Source: Silanimonas sp.
Lineage (GTDB): Bacteria; Pseudomonadota; Gammaproteobacteria; Xanthomonadales; Xanthomonadaceae
DNA length: 64,000 bases
NCBI GenBank assembly: GCA_018334015.1
Contig: JAGXTI010000029.1
Coordinates: 1 to 64,000 of the forward strand
Direction of reading: 5' to 3'
The notes under the pieces: generated by a model
The model's input: only the letters and a program-made list of their open reading frames with translations
Told to the model about the DNA's origin: nothing
Databases searched by the model: none
Shown here: positions 56,929-64,000 of the stretch, piece by piece
Position numbering within the stretch: the first letter of the stretch is position 1
Layout: the number at the start of each line of letters is the position of its first letter
Position numbers and translations under genes: made by a program

Positions 56929-57750
56929 ATGTACGCCGCCGAAGCCCCGCCGTCCCGACCCGCCCTCACCGTGCCCGAACTGCGCCGGATGAAACAGGAC
57001 GGCCGGCCGATCGTCGCGCTGACCGCCTACGATGCCGGCTTCGCCGCCGTGCTCGACGCGGCCGGCGTCGATCTCGTGCTGGTCGGCGATTCGCTGGGCA
57101 TGGTGGTGCAGGGCGAAGCAAGCACGCTGCCGGTCACCGTCGACCAGATCGTCTACCACAGCGCGGCGGTCGCACGCGGGCTGCGCTCTGCCCTGCTGGT
57201 GGCCGACATGCCTTTCGGTGCCGACGCCACCCCCGAGCGTGCTCTCGATGCTGGCCTGCGCCTGCTCAAGGAAGGCCGCGCGGCGATGGTCAAGATCGAA
57301 GGCGCTGGCGTGAAGCTGGAAACCATCCGCTTCCTCGTCGAGCGCGAGATTCCGGTCTGCGCCCACCTCGGCCTCACCCCACAATCGGTGCATCGGCTGG
57401 GCGGCTACAAGGTGCAAGGCCGTGAGTTGGCGGCGGCCGAGCGGCTCAAGGCCGAGGCGCAGGCTGTCGAAGCCGCCGGCGCCAGCGCGCTGGTTCTGGA
57501 GTGCGTGCCGTCCTCGCTGGCGGCCGCGATCACCCGCGAGGTCGGCATCCCGACCATCGGCATCGGTGCCGGTGCCGACTGCGACGGCCAGGTCCTCGTG
57601 CTGCACGACCTGCTCGGCCTGGGCGTGCGGCGGCCGCGCTTCGTCAAGGATTTCCTCCAGGACGGCGGCTCGATCGCCGGTGCCGTGCGCGCCTACGCCG
57701 AGGCCGTGCGCTCGCGCGCCTTCCCCGCCGCCGAGCACGGTTACGCATGA
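56929..57750 (+). CDS. panB: 3-methyl-2-oxobutanoate hydroxymethyltransferase PanB
   Basis: First step of pantothenate synthesis, using methylene-tetrahydrofolate. The 273-aa protein has [41 protein letters not shown] and the C-terminal IGIGAG. Begins 25 bp after folK. Its stop overlaps the panC start by 4 nt. Confidence 0.96.
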   Translation: MYAAEAPPSRPALTVPELRRMKQDGRPIVALTAYDAGFAAVLDAAGVDLVLVGDSLGMVVQGEASTLPVTVDQIVYHSAAVARGLRSALLVADMPFGADATPERALDAGLRLLKEGRAAMVKIEGAGVKLETIRFLVEREIPVCAHLGLTPQSVHRLGGYKVQGRELAAAERLKAEAQAVEAAGASALVLECVPSSLAAAITREVGIPTIGIGAGADCDGQVLVLHDLLGLGVRRPRFVKDFLQDGGSIAGAVRAYAEAVRSRAFPAAEHGYA

Positions 57751-58610
57751 TCCGCACCGTCGCCGGGGTGGCCGAACTGCGTGCCCATCTCGCCGGCTGG
57801 CGTGAGCGCGGCCAGCGCATCGCGCTGGTGCCGACCATGGGCAACCTGCACCCGGGTCACCATTCGCTCATCGAACTGGCCCGCCGCAACGCCGACCGGG
57901 TGGTGGCCAGTGTGTTCGTCAACCCGACCCAGTTCGGCCCGGACGAGGACTTTGCCCGCTACCCGCGCACCCCCGAGGCCGATGCCGAGGGTCTGGCCCG
58001 GGCCGGCTGCGATCTGCTGTTCCTGCCCGGGGTCGAGGCGATGTACCCGCTCGGGGTCGAGGCGGCGGTGCGCATCCGCGTGCCCGGTCTCGCCGATGTG
58101 CTGGAGGGCGCGGCGCGCCCCGGCCACTTCGACGGCGTGGCCAGCGTGGTGGCGCGTCTGTTCAATCTGGTGCGGCCGGACGTCGCCCTGTTCGGTCGCA
58201 AGGATTACCAGCAGCTGCAGGTGATCCGCCATCTGGTCCGCGACCTCGCCTTCGCCATCGACATCGTGCCGGGGCCGACGGTGCGCGAGCCCGACGGCCT
58301 CGCCATGAGCTCACGCAACCAGTACCTGGGCGCCGAGGAGCGCCGCGTCGCGGTCGAGATCATCCGCAACCTCCGCACCATGCGCGAGCAGGCGGCGCTG
58401 GGGCTGCCGATCGCCGGCATCGAACAGGAGGCGCTGGAACGGCTGGCCGCCGCCGGTTTCGCGGTCGATTACGCGGTCATCCGGCGTGCCGACTTGGGCC
58501 GGCCGGAAGCCGGCAACGAGGCCGGCCTGATCGGCCTGATCGCCGCCCGACTGGGGCGAACGCGGCTGATCGACAACCTCGCCTTCGACGAGCCCCTCGA
58601 CGCCTGCTGA
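57747..58610 (+). CDS. panC: Pantothenate synthetase PanC
   Basis: Joins pantoate and beta-alanine with ATP. The 287-aa protein has [14 protein letters not shown] (HxGH motif), [23 protein letters not shown] and SSRNQYL. Same operon as panB; panD follows under an extra promoter, so the whole pantothenate branch is encoded here apart from panE/ilvC. Confidence 0.96.
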   Translation: MIRTVAGVAELRAHLAGWRERGQRIALVPTMGNLHPGHHSLIELARRNADRVVASVFVNPTQFGPDEDFARYPRTPEADAEGLARAGCDLLFLPGVEAMYPLGVEAAVRIRVPGLADVLEGAARPGHFDGVASVVARLFNLVRPDVALFGRKDYQQLQVIRHLVRDLAFAIDIVPGPTVREPDGLAMSSRNQYLGAEERRVAVEIIRNLRTMREQAALGLPIAGIEQEALERLAAAGFAVDYAVIRRADLGRPEAGNEAGLIGLIAARLGRTRLIDNLAFDEPLDAC

Positions 58611-58650
58611 ACACGCCATCCGGCAAGCTCCGGGTGGTGACGGGATTGGA

Positions 58651-58679
58651 TTGCAGGCTCACATCCCGCCGCCTACACT
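58651..58679 (+). promoter_or_regulatory. Promoter of panD
   Basis: TTGCAG (58651-58656), 17-bp spacer, TACACT (58674-58679), initiation near 58686, 22 nt before panD. Confidence 0.6.
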
Positions 58680-58707
58680 CCGCCGCCTATCGCTCCCGGA
58701 CCCCGCC

Positions 58708-59088
58708 ATGCAGCTCACCCTGCTCAAAGCCAAGATCCACCGCGCCTCGGTCACCCACGCCGAGCTGCACTACGAAGGTTCCTGCGCGATCGACGGCCGC
58801 CTGCTCGATGTCTCGGGCATCCGCGAGTACGAGCAGGTGCACATCTACAACATCAACAACGGCGCGCGCTTCGTCACCTACGCCATCCGCGGCGAGGAGG
58901 GCAGCGGCGTGATCTCGGTGAACGGTGCTGCCGCGCACCTTGCCGGTCCTGGCGATCTCGTCATCATCTGCGCCTACGGCCAGTTGGATGAGGCGGAAGC
59001 GGCGAAGTTCAAGCCGACCCTGGTCTACGTCGACCGGCAGAACCGGCTCACCCACACCAACCACAGCATCCCGGCACAGGCCGCCTGA
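58708..59088 (+). CDS. panD: Aspartate 1-decarboxylase PanD (proenzyme)
   Basis: Makes beta-alanine from aspartate for PanC. 126 aa; self-cleaves between Gly24 and Ser25 (YEGSCAID) to form the pyruvoyl group. The start at 58708 places the cleavage site at the standard position; an upstream open start at 58651 lies in the promoter. Confidence 0.97.
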   Translation: MQLTLLKAKIHRASVTHAELHYEGSCAIDGRLLDVSGIREYEQVHIYNINNGARFVTYAIRGEEGSGVISVNGAAAHLAGPGDLVIICAYGQLDEAEAAKFKPTLVYVDRQNRLTHTNHSIPAQAA

Positions 59089-59102
59089 GCGCGGGGTTTC
59101 GA

Positions 59103-60617
59103 ATGGACTCGACCGCGGCGCGCCTGGCCCACCTCAAGACCCACGGCGCCCGCCTCGCGGCGCTTTCGCTCAGCGACTTGCAGGCCCGCGAACCCGACCG
59201 CGGTCAGCGGTTGGCCCTGCGGGTCCAGGGTCTTTACGCCAACTTCGCCCGCCAGCACGTCGACGCCGAGGCCTTGGCCGCCCTGCTCGGCATGGCGGAG
59301 GCGAGCGGCGCGGCCCAGGCCTTCCGCGATCTGCTCGAGGGCGCACCGGTCAACCGCTCGGAGGGCCGTCCGGCCCTGCACAGCGCCTTGCGTACCGCCC
59401 TCGATGCGCCGGTCGCTGCCCGCGCCGCCGCCGAAGCCGCCGCCGCCCGTGAGCGCATGGTCGGTTTGGCCGCCGCGCTGCGCGCCGGGCCGGTCACCGA
59501 GCTCATCCACATCGGCATCGGCGGTTCTGACCTCGGCCCGCGTCTGGCGCTCGATGCCCTGAAGGAGGTCGGCGACGGCCGTTTCACCGTCCATTTCCTC
59601 AGCAATGTCGATGCGCACGCTGCCAAGCGCCTGCTGGCCGGGCTCGACCCGGCCCGGACCGCCGCCATCCTCGTCTCGAAGAGTTTTGGCACGCAGGAAA
59701 CCCTGCTCAACGGCGCTCTGGTGCGCGACTGGCTGGGCGGCAGCGAGCGGCTTTATGCCGTGAGCGCCAACGTGGCCAAAGCCGAAGCTTTCGGCATCGA
59801 TCCCACGCGTGTGCTGCCCATGTGGGACTGGGTGGGCGGGCGCTACTCGCTGTGGTCGGCGGTGGGCTTCTCGGTGCTGCTGGCCCTCGGCGAGGAGGCG
59901 TTCGCGCAGATGCTGGCCGGGGCCGAGGCGATCGACCGGCATGCCCTTGAAGCGCCGGCCGCAGCGAACCTGCCACTGCTGCATGCACTGTTCGCGGTCT
60001 GGAATCGCAACGTCGAGGGCCACGCCGCGCAGGCGGTGCTGCCCTACGATGAGCGCCTGCGCCTGCTGCCGGCCTACCTGCAGCAGCTGGTGATGGAATC
60101 GCTCGGCAAGCGCGTCGATCAGGCGGGCAGGACGATCCGGCACCACACCGTGCCGGTGATCTGGGGCGGCGCCGGCACCGATTGCCAGCACAGTTTCTTC
60201 CAGGCCCTGCACCAGGGCACCCAGGTCGTTCCGGTCGATTTCATCGGCGTCATCCGGCCCGATCATGCTCACGCCGAATCGCACCGCGTGCTGCTCTCGC
60301 ACCTGCTGGCGCAGTCCGAGGCCCTGGCGAACGGCGATGCCGGCACGACAGCGGCGCAGCATTCGCCGGGCAACCGGCCGAGCAGCCTGCTCCTGCTCGA
60401 TCGCCTCACACCGCGCAGCTTCGGCGCACTGCTCGCCCTGTACGAGCACAGCGTCTACGCGCAGTCGGTGCTCTGGGGCATCAATGCCTTCGACCAGTTT
60501 GGCGTGGAACTGGGCAAACGCCTCGCTGCCGGCCTGCTGCCGGTGCTCGAGGGCAGGGCCCAGGCCAGCGATCCGGTCAGCGCCGCACTGGCAGCCGAGA
60601 TCCGGGCTCGCGGCTGA
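59103..60617 (+). CDS. pgi: Glucose-6-phosphate isomerase
   Basis: Interconverts glucose-6-phosphate and fructose-6-phosphate. The 504-aa protein has IGIGGSDLGPRLALDAL, KSFGTQET, the WDWVGGRYSLWSAVG signature, QQLVMESLGKR with the catalytic Glu, and the QHSFFQALHQGT motif. It begins 14 bp after panD. Confidence 0.96.
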   Translation: MDSTAARLAHLKTHGARLAALSLSDLQAREPDRGQRLALRVQGLYANFARQHVDAEALAALLGMAEASGAAQAFRDLLEGAPVNRSEGRPALHSALRTALDAPVAARAAAEAAAARERMVGLAAALRAGPVTELIHIGIGGSDLGPRLALDALKEVGDGRFTVHFLSNVDAHAAKRLLAGLDPARTAAILVSKSFGTQETLLNGALVRDWLGGSERLYAVSANVAKAEAFGIDPTRVLPMWDWVGGRYSLWSAVGFSVLLALGEEAFAQMLAGAEAIDRHALEAPAAANLPLLHALFAVWNRNVEGHAAQAVLPYDERLRLLPAYLQQLVMESLGKRVDQAGRTIRHHTVPVIWGGAGTDCQHSFFQALHQGTQVVPVDFIGVIRPDHAHAESHRVLLSHLLAQSEALANGDAGTTAAQHSPGNRPSSLLLLDRLTPRSFGALLALYEHSVYAQSVLWGINAFDQFGVELGKRLAAGLLPVLEGRAQASDPVSAALAAEIRARG

Positions 60618-60680
60618 GCCACCCCGGCGCAGGCCGCCATTCCGCTTCGCAAATGCCGACGCACGGCCCGGTCTCGGGGT

Positions 60681-61742
60681 TCACGCGACGGTCTTGCCCG
60701 CCTGCTCCTCCAGCGCCCAGGCCACATGCTCGCGGACCAGCGCCGAGGGGTGGGCGGCGCACGTCTGAAGCGCGGCGACCACCTCCGGTGAAGCAGCCGC
60801 GTTGCCCAGCGCCACCGCGATGTTGCGCAGCCAGCCCACATGCCCGGTGCGACGGATCGCCGAGCCCTCGGTGCGGCGCAGGAACTCATCCTCCTCCCAG
60901 GCGAACAACTCGACCAGACCGGCGGTGTCCAGCCCGTTGCGCGGCTCGAAATCGGGCAGATGATGGCGCACCGCGAACTTGTTCCAGGGGCAGACCAGCT
61001 GGCAGTCGTCGCAGCCGAAGATGCGGTTGCCGAGCGGTTTGCGGAATTCGAGCGGGATCGCGCCGGGGTTCTCGATGGTGAGGTAGCTGATGCAGCGGCG
61101 GGCGTCGAGCCGGTGGGGTGCCACGATCGCCTGCGTCGGGCAGATGTCGATGCAGCGCGTGCAGGTGCCGCAATGCTCGCTGGCCGGCGCGTCGACGGGA
61201 AGCGGCAGGTCGGTGTAGAGCTCGCCCAGGAAGAACCAGCTGCCGGCCTGCGTGTTGATGACGCAGGTGTTCTTGCCGATCCAGCCGAGGCCAGCATCGC
61301 GGGCCAAAGCACGTTCGAGCACCGGGGCGGAATCGACGAAGGCGCGGTAGCCGAACGAGCCCACGACCTCACCGATGCGGTCGGCCAGTTTCTGCAGCCG
61401 CGTGCGCAGCACCTTGTGGTAGTCGCGACCCAACGCGTAGCGGGCGATGTAGGCGCGGCTGCCATCGGCGAGGGTGGCCCAACACGCCGCATCGTCGTCG
61501 ACGCCGTAGTCCATGCGCACGCTGATGACGCGCAGGGTGCCGGGCACCAGTTCGGCGGGGCGGCTGCGCTTGCGGCCGTGGCGGGCCATCCAATCCATCG
61601 TCGCGTGGTGACCGCGGTCCAGCCAGTCCTGCAGGTGCGCTTCGTCCCGGGCCAGCGTTCCGGCGCTGATGCCGGCCTGCTGGAAGCCGAGTTCCCCGGC
61701 CCAGCGCTTGATGTCGGCGGCGAGCGCGGCCCAGTCGTGCAT
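60681..61742 (-). CDS. queG: Epoxyqueuosine reductase QueG
   Basis: Cobalamin-dependent last step of queuosine synthesis in tRNA. The 353-aa protein has Fe-S clusters in CGTCTRCIDICP and CDDCQLVCP, the GWIGKNTCVI segment, and HEAT-like C-terminal repeats (GHVGWLRNIAVALGN). The start at 61742 (MHDWAALAADIKRWAGELG) is only 23 bp from the divergent nnr. Confidence 0.95.
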   Translation of the reverse strand: MHDWAALAADIKRWAGELGFQQAGISAGTLARDEAHLQDWLDRGHHATMDWMARHGRKRSRPAELVPGTLRVISVRMDYGVDDDAACWATLADGSRAYIARYALGRDYHKVLRTRLQKLADRIGEVVGSFGYRAFVDSAPVLERALARDAGLGWIGKNTCVINTQAGSWFFLGELYTDLPLPVDAPASEHCGTCTRCIDICPTQAIVAPHRLDARRCISYLTIENPGAIPLEFRKPLGNRIFGCDDCQLVCPWNKFAVRHHLPDFEPRNGLDTAGLVELFAWEEDEFLRRTEGSAIRRTGHVGWLRNIAVALGNAAASPEVVAALQTCAAHPSALVREHVAWALEEQAGKTVA

Positions 61743-61753
61743 GGCGGCGAGTA

Positions 61754-61759
61754 TAGAAT
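61754..61759 (+). promoter_or_regulatory. -10 element of nnr, possibly leaderless
   Basis: TAGAAT ends seven bases before the nnr ATG (61766), so the transcript would start at or near AUG. No Shine-Dalgarno is present in the 23-bp gap. The -35 would lie in queG codons and is weak. Confidence 0.4.
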
Positions 61760-61765
61760 CCCGCC

Positions 61766-63232
61766 ATGTCCGATGCCCTGCCGCTGTACCGCACCGAATC
61801 GGTGCGCGCGATCGAACGCGCGGCGGCGGCCGAGGGCTTGGACGCCGGGTCGCTGATGCAGCGCGCCGGCGCGGCGGCGGCGCTGGAATTGCGCCGGCAC
61901 TGGTCGCAGGCCCGGCGCATCGGCGTGTTCTGCGGCAGCGGCAACAACGGTGGCGATGCCTACGTGGCCGCCCTTCGCCTGCGCGAGGCCGGGCTCGAGG
62001 TCGAGCTGTTCGCCCTCGCGCCGCCGCGCAGCAGCGAGGCGGTGGCCGCCCACGCCGCCTGGTGTGCGGCGGGCGGCACGGTGGCGCTTTTCGAGGACGC
62101 CCTGCCACCGGCCGAGGTCTGGATCGATGGCCTGTTCGGCACCGGTCTGGCACGCCGGCCGGAAGGGCCGGCCGCCGCCGCCATCCTGGCCCTCAACCGT
62201 GCCCGCGCCGCTGGCGCGGCGGTGTTGGCGCTCGACCTGCCCTCGGGGCTCGATGCCGATTGCAGTGCCGCACCGGGCCCGACCGTGCAGGCCGATCGCA
62301 CGCTCACCTTCATCGCCGCCAAGCCGGGCCTGTTCACCGGGCCGGCGCTCGATGCGGTGGGGGATGTGCAGATCGCCGAACTCGGTCTGGCCGGGTACTG
62401 CGCCCGACGCCCGGCCGACGCGCTGGCGTTGGAGCCTTCGGCCCTGTTCGAGGCCCTGCCGCGCCGCCCCCGCGACAGCCACAAGGGCCACAACGGCCGG
62501 GTGCTGGCCGTCGGTGGCGATTCCGGCATGGAGGGCGCGATCGTGCTCTGCGCCGAGGCGGCGGCGCGCGCCGGTGCCGGCTGGGTGGAGGTCGCCAGCA
62601 CGGCGCTGGCCGCCGCCACCCTGCGCCTGCGTCGCCCGGAGGTGATGGGCGGGGTGATCGCCGCGGCCGACCGCATGGCGGCCCTGCAGCGCGCCGATGC
62701 CATCGTCTGCGGCCCCGGACTTGGTGCGGCCGGACTGGCCGCGGACTGGTTCGAGCCGGTGCTGACGAGCGGCCGGCCGCTGGTGCTGGATGCCGATGCC
62801 CTGAATCGTCTGGCCGCAGCCCCCCGCCGCCTGCCCGGCGCGGTGCTCACGCCGCACCCCGGCGAGGCCGCGCGCCTGCTCGGCACCGACAGCGTCAGCG
62901 TTCAGGCCGATCGCTGGGCGGCGCTGGCCGCCCTGGTCGAGCGCTACGCGGCCACGGTGGTGCTGAAAGGGGCGGGCACCCTGATCGGCGCGCCGGGCGA
63001 GCTGCCGCGTGTGTTGCGGGCCGGCAACCCCGGCATGGCCTCGGCCGGCATGGGCGATGCCCTGGCCGGCGTGGTGGCGGCCTTCCGGGCGCAGGGCCTC
63101 GATGCCTTCCGCGCCGGCTGGGCCGCCGCCCTGGCCCATGCCCTGGCCGCCGATGCCGCTGCCACCGAGGGCCAGCGCGGCCTGCTCGCCGGTGATGTGA
63201 TCGCCGCCCTGCGCGGCGTGCTGCCGCCATGA
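61766..63232 (+). CDS. nnr: Bifunctional NAD(P)H-hydrate epimerase / ADP-dependent dehydratase
   Basis: Repairs damaged NAD(P)HX. The 488-aa fusion has an N-terminal YjeF_N epimerase domain (about 1-215; FCGSGNNGGDAYVAALRL, IDGLFGTGL) and a C-terminal ribokinase-like dehydratase (HKGHNGRVLAVGGDSGMEGA, LTPHPGEAARLLG and AGMGDALAGVVAAF). tsaE starts within its stop, the usual yjeF-yjeE pairing. Confidence 0.95.
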   Translation: MSDALPLYRTESVRAIERAAAAEGLDAGSLMQRAGAAAALELRRHWSQARRIGVFCGSGNNGGDAYVAALRLREAGLEVELFALAPPRSSEAVAAHAAWCAAGGTVALFEDALPPAEVWIDGLFGTGLARRPEGPAAAAILALNRARAAGAAVLALDLPSGLDADCSAAPGPTVQADRTLTFIAAKPGLFTGPALDAVGDVQIAELGLAGYCARRPADALALEPSALFEALPRRPRDSHKGHNGRVLAVGGDSGMEGAIVLCAEAAARAGAGWVEVASTALAAATLRLRRPEVMGGVIAAADRMAALQRADAIVCGPGLGAAGLAADWFEPVLTSGRPLVLDADALNRLAAAPRRLPGAVLTPHPGEAARLLGTDSVSVQADRWAALAALVERYAATVVLKGAGTLIGAPGELPRVLRAGNPGMASAGMGDALAGVVAAFRAQGLDAFRAGWAAALAHALAADAAATEGQRGLLAGDVIAALRGVLPP

Positions 63233-63705
63233 GCGCGCCGATCCGCATCATCGATCTGCCCGACGCGGCGGCCACCGAGGCCTTGGGCCGTGCACTGGCG
63301 GCGGCTCGGCCGGTCCGGGCCCACCTCGCCCTGGAGGGCGATCTGGGGGCCGGCAAATCCACCCTGGCGCGGGCTCTGTTGCGTGCGCTCGGTGTGAGCG
63401 GCAGCATCCGCAGCCCGACCTACAGCCTGATCGAACGCTACCCCTTGGCGGACGGTGGCGAGGCCGCCCACCTCGACCTGTACCGGCTTGCCGATGCCGG
63501 CGAGCTGGATGTCCTTGGCCTTGACGAACTGGAAGCCAGCGCCTCGCTCTGGCTGGTGGAATGGCCGGAACGGGGAGGCCGGCAGTTGCCGCCGGCCGAT
63601 CTTGCCGTGGCCTTGCAGGTCGAGGGTGAAGGACGCCGAGCGCGACTGCGGGCCTTGAGCCCGACCGGCCGTGACTGGCTGGCGGGCGTGCCGGGGTCCC
63701 GTTGA
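63229..63705 (+). CDS. tsaE: tRNA threonylcarbamoyladenosine synthesis ATPase TsaE
   Basis: Partner of TsaB and TsaD in t6A37 formation. The 158-aa protein has Walker A LEGDLGAGKSTLARALLRALG, SPTYSLIERY and the HLDLYRL motif with Trp-rich VEWPERGG. ATGA overlap with nnr. In relatives an amidase gene (amiC) often follows; here repeats follow instead. Confidence 0.95.
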   Translation: MSAPIRIIDLPDAAATEALGRALAAARPVRAHLALEGDLGAGKSTLARALLRALGVSGSIRSPTYSLIERYPLADGGEAAHLDLYRLADAGELDVLGLDELEASASLWLVEWPERGGRQLPPADLAVALQVEGEGRRARLRALSPTGRDWLAGVPGSR

Positions 63706-63717
63706 TGTGAAATTGGT

Positions 63718-63775
63718 AGCACCCCGCAAGGCAGGCCTCTGGGCTATCGCGGCGTGGGTGCAGTTGATTGCGTCT
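63718..63775 (-). repeat. Short words shared with the left end of the window
   Basis: On the minus strand 63736-63718 reads GCCTGCCTTGCGGGGTGCT, also present at 158-176, and 63775-63761 reads AGACGCAATCAACTG, close to AGACGCAATCAGAACTG at 401-417. In copy 2 both lie beyond the tandem repeat; in copy 1 they flank the 124-bp core on either side, so the blocks occur in a different order. Confidence 0.55.
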
Positions 63776-63805
63776 TGGTCTGCTGGAGCACGGAACAGGG
63801 CCATA

Positions 63806-63881
63806 CCCTCGCGCCTGCGCCACGCCCTCGCGCCTGCGCCATGCCCTTGCGCCTGCGCCATGCCCTTGCGCCTGCGCCATG
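63806..63881 (+). repeat. 19-bp tandem repeat, four full units
   Basis: Unit CCCTCGCGCCTGCGCCATG at 63806-63824, 63825-63843, 63844-63862 and 63863-63881, differing only at a T/C in position 5 and a C/T near the end; a fifth partial unit runs into the dispersed repeat at 63882. 19 is not a multiple of three and no gene covers it. Such arrays commonly vary in copy number between strains. Confidence 0.9.
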
Positions 63882-64000
63882 CCCTCGCGCCTGCCGACGC
63901 GCGACCTGCGGACGCGACGGCTCAGGCTCCGCGTCCCGCTCCGCATTCGCCGCCGCTCGCCCTCCTTGGCTCGCTTCGCTGTCCGCGAGGCCGCGCTGGC
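63877..64000 (-). repeat. Dispersed 124-bp repeat, copy 2 (inverted, cut by window end)
   Basis: Reverse complement of 276-399 with five mismatches and no gaps. It continues to the last base of the window, so its true end is not seen. Together with the tandem repeat it fills the non-coding DNA after tsaE. Confidence 0.8.

Overview
The window is GC-rich chromosomal DNA of a gammaproteobacterium, most likely family Lysobacteraceae (Xanthomonadaceae). The blocks bamE<>fur, recN<>hrcA-grpE-dnaK-dnaJ-dapB-carA-carB-greA-recJ, prfB-lysS, nudJ-mnmA-hflD, clpS-clpA, ftsK-lolA-rarA-serS, gcvR<>dapA-bamC and pcnB-folK-panBCD are arranged as expected for that group. The genus cannot be fixed from the sequence alone. 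Almost all of it is housekeeping DNA, with many 1- and 4-base stop/start overlaps that indicate tightly packed operons.

Layout. 1-542: non-coding, with hairpins and one copy of a 124-bp dispersed repeat. 543-18366: outer-membrane assembly, iron regulation, DNA repair, the heat-shock chaperone operon (two sigma-32-type promoters), lysine and carbamoyl-phosphate synthesis with a secreted S9 peptidase between carA and carB, greA, an uncharacterised protein and recJ. 18367-28495: a complete type I-E CRISPR-Cas locus (cas3, cas8e/cse1, cse2, cas7e, cas5e, cas6e, cas1, cas2 and an array of 18 repeats and 17 spacers) lying between recJ and prfB. 28688-44270: prfB with its programmed +1 frameshift, lysS, fadD, acnA, hflD, mnmA, nudJ, clpS, clpA, infA, aat, an N-acyltransferase-like gene and trxB. 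44453-63705: ald, ftsK, lolA, rarA, serS, a LysR regulator, tRNA-Ser, gcvR, dapA, a short bamC, fdxA, tRNA-Glu, pcnB, folK, panB, panC, panD, pgi, queG, nnr and tsaE. 63706-64000: a 19-bp tandem repeat running into a second, inverted copy of the 124-bp repeat.

The main discovery candidate is in the 129-bp gap between cas3 and cas8e. On the minus strand there are two degenerate copies of the CRISPR repeat (21381-21409 and 21332-21360) flanking a 20-nt pseudo-spacer. The first 11 nt of the pseudo-spacer match, with one difference at position 6, a site directly at the cas8e start codon (21456-21466). That site has the canonical type I-E PAM AAG immediately 5' of it (21453-21455). Position 6 is the base that type I-E Cascade flips out of the hybrid, so the seed match is functionally perfect. 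This is the architecture of a CRISPR-derived guide RNA (CreR/CreA-like) that would make Cascade repress synthesis of its own large subunit.

Other points of interest are a Fur protein with no cysteine, a grpE heat-shock promoter formed by the last codons of hrcA, a CRISPR leader apparently squeezed into the 3' end of cas2, two candidate leaderless genes (clpS, nnr), a shortened BamC, and the dispersed repeat family at both ends of the window.
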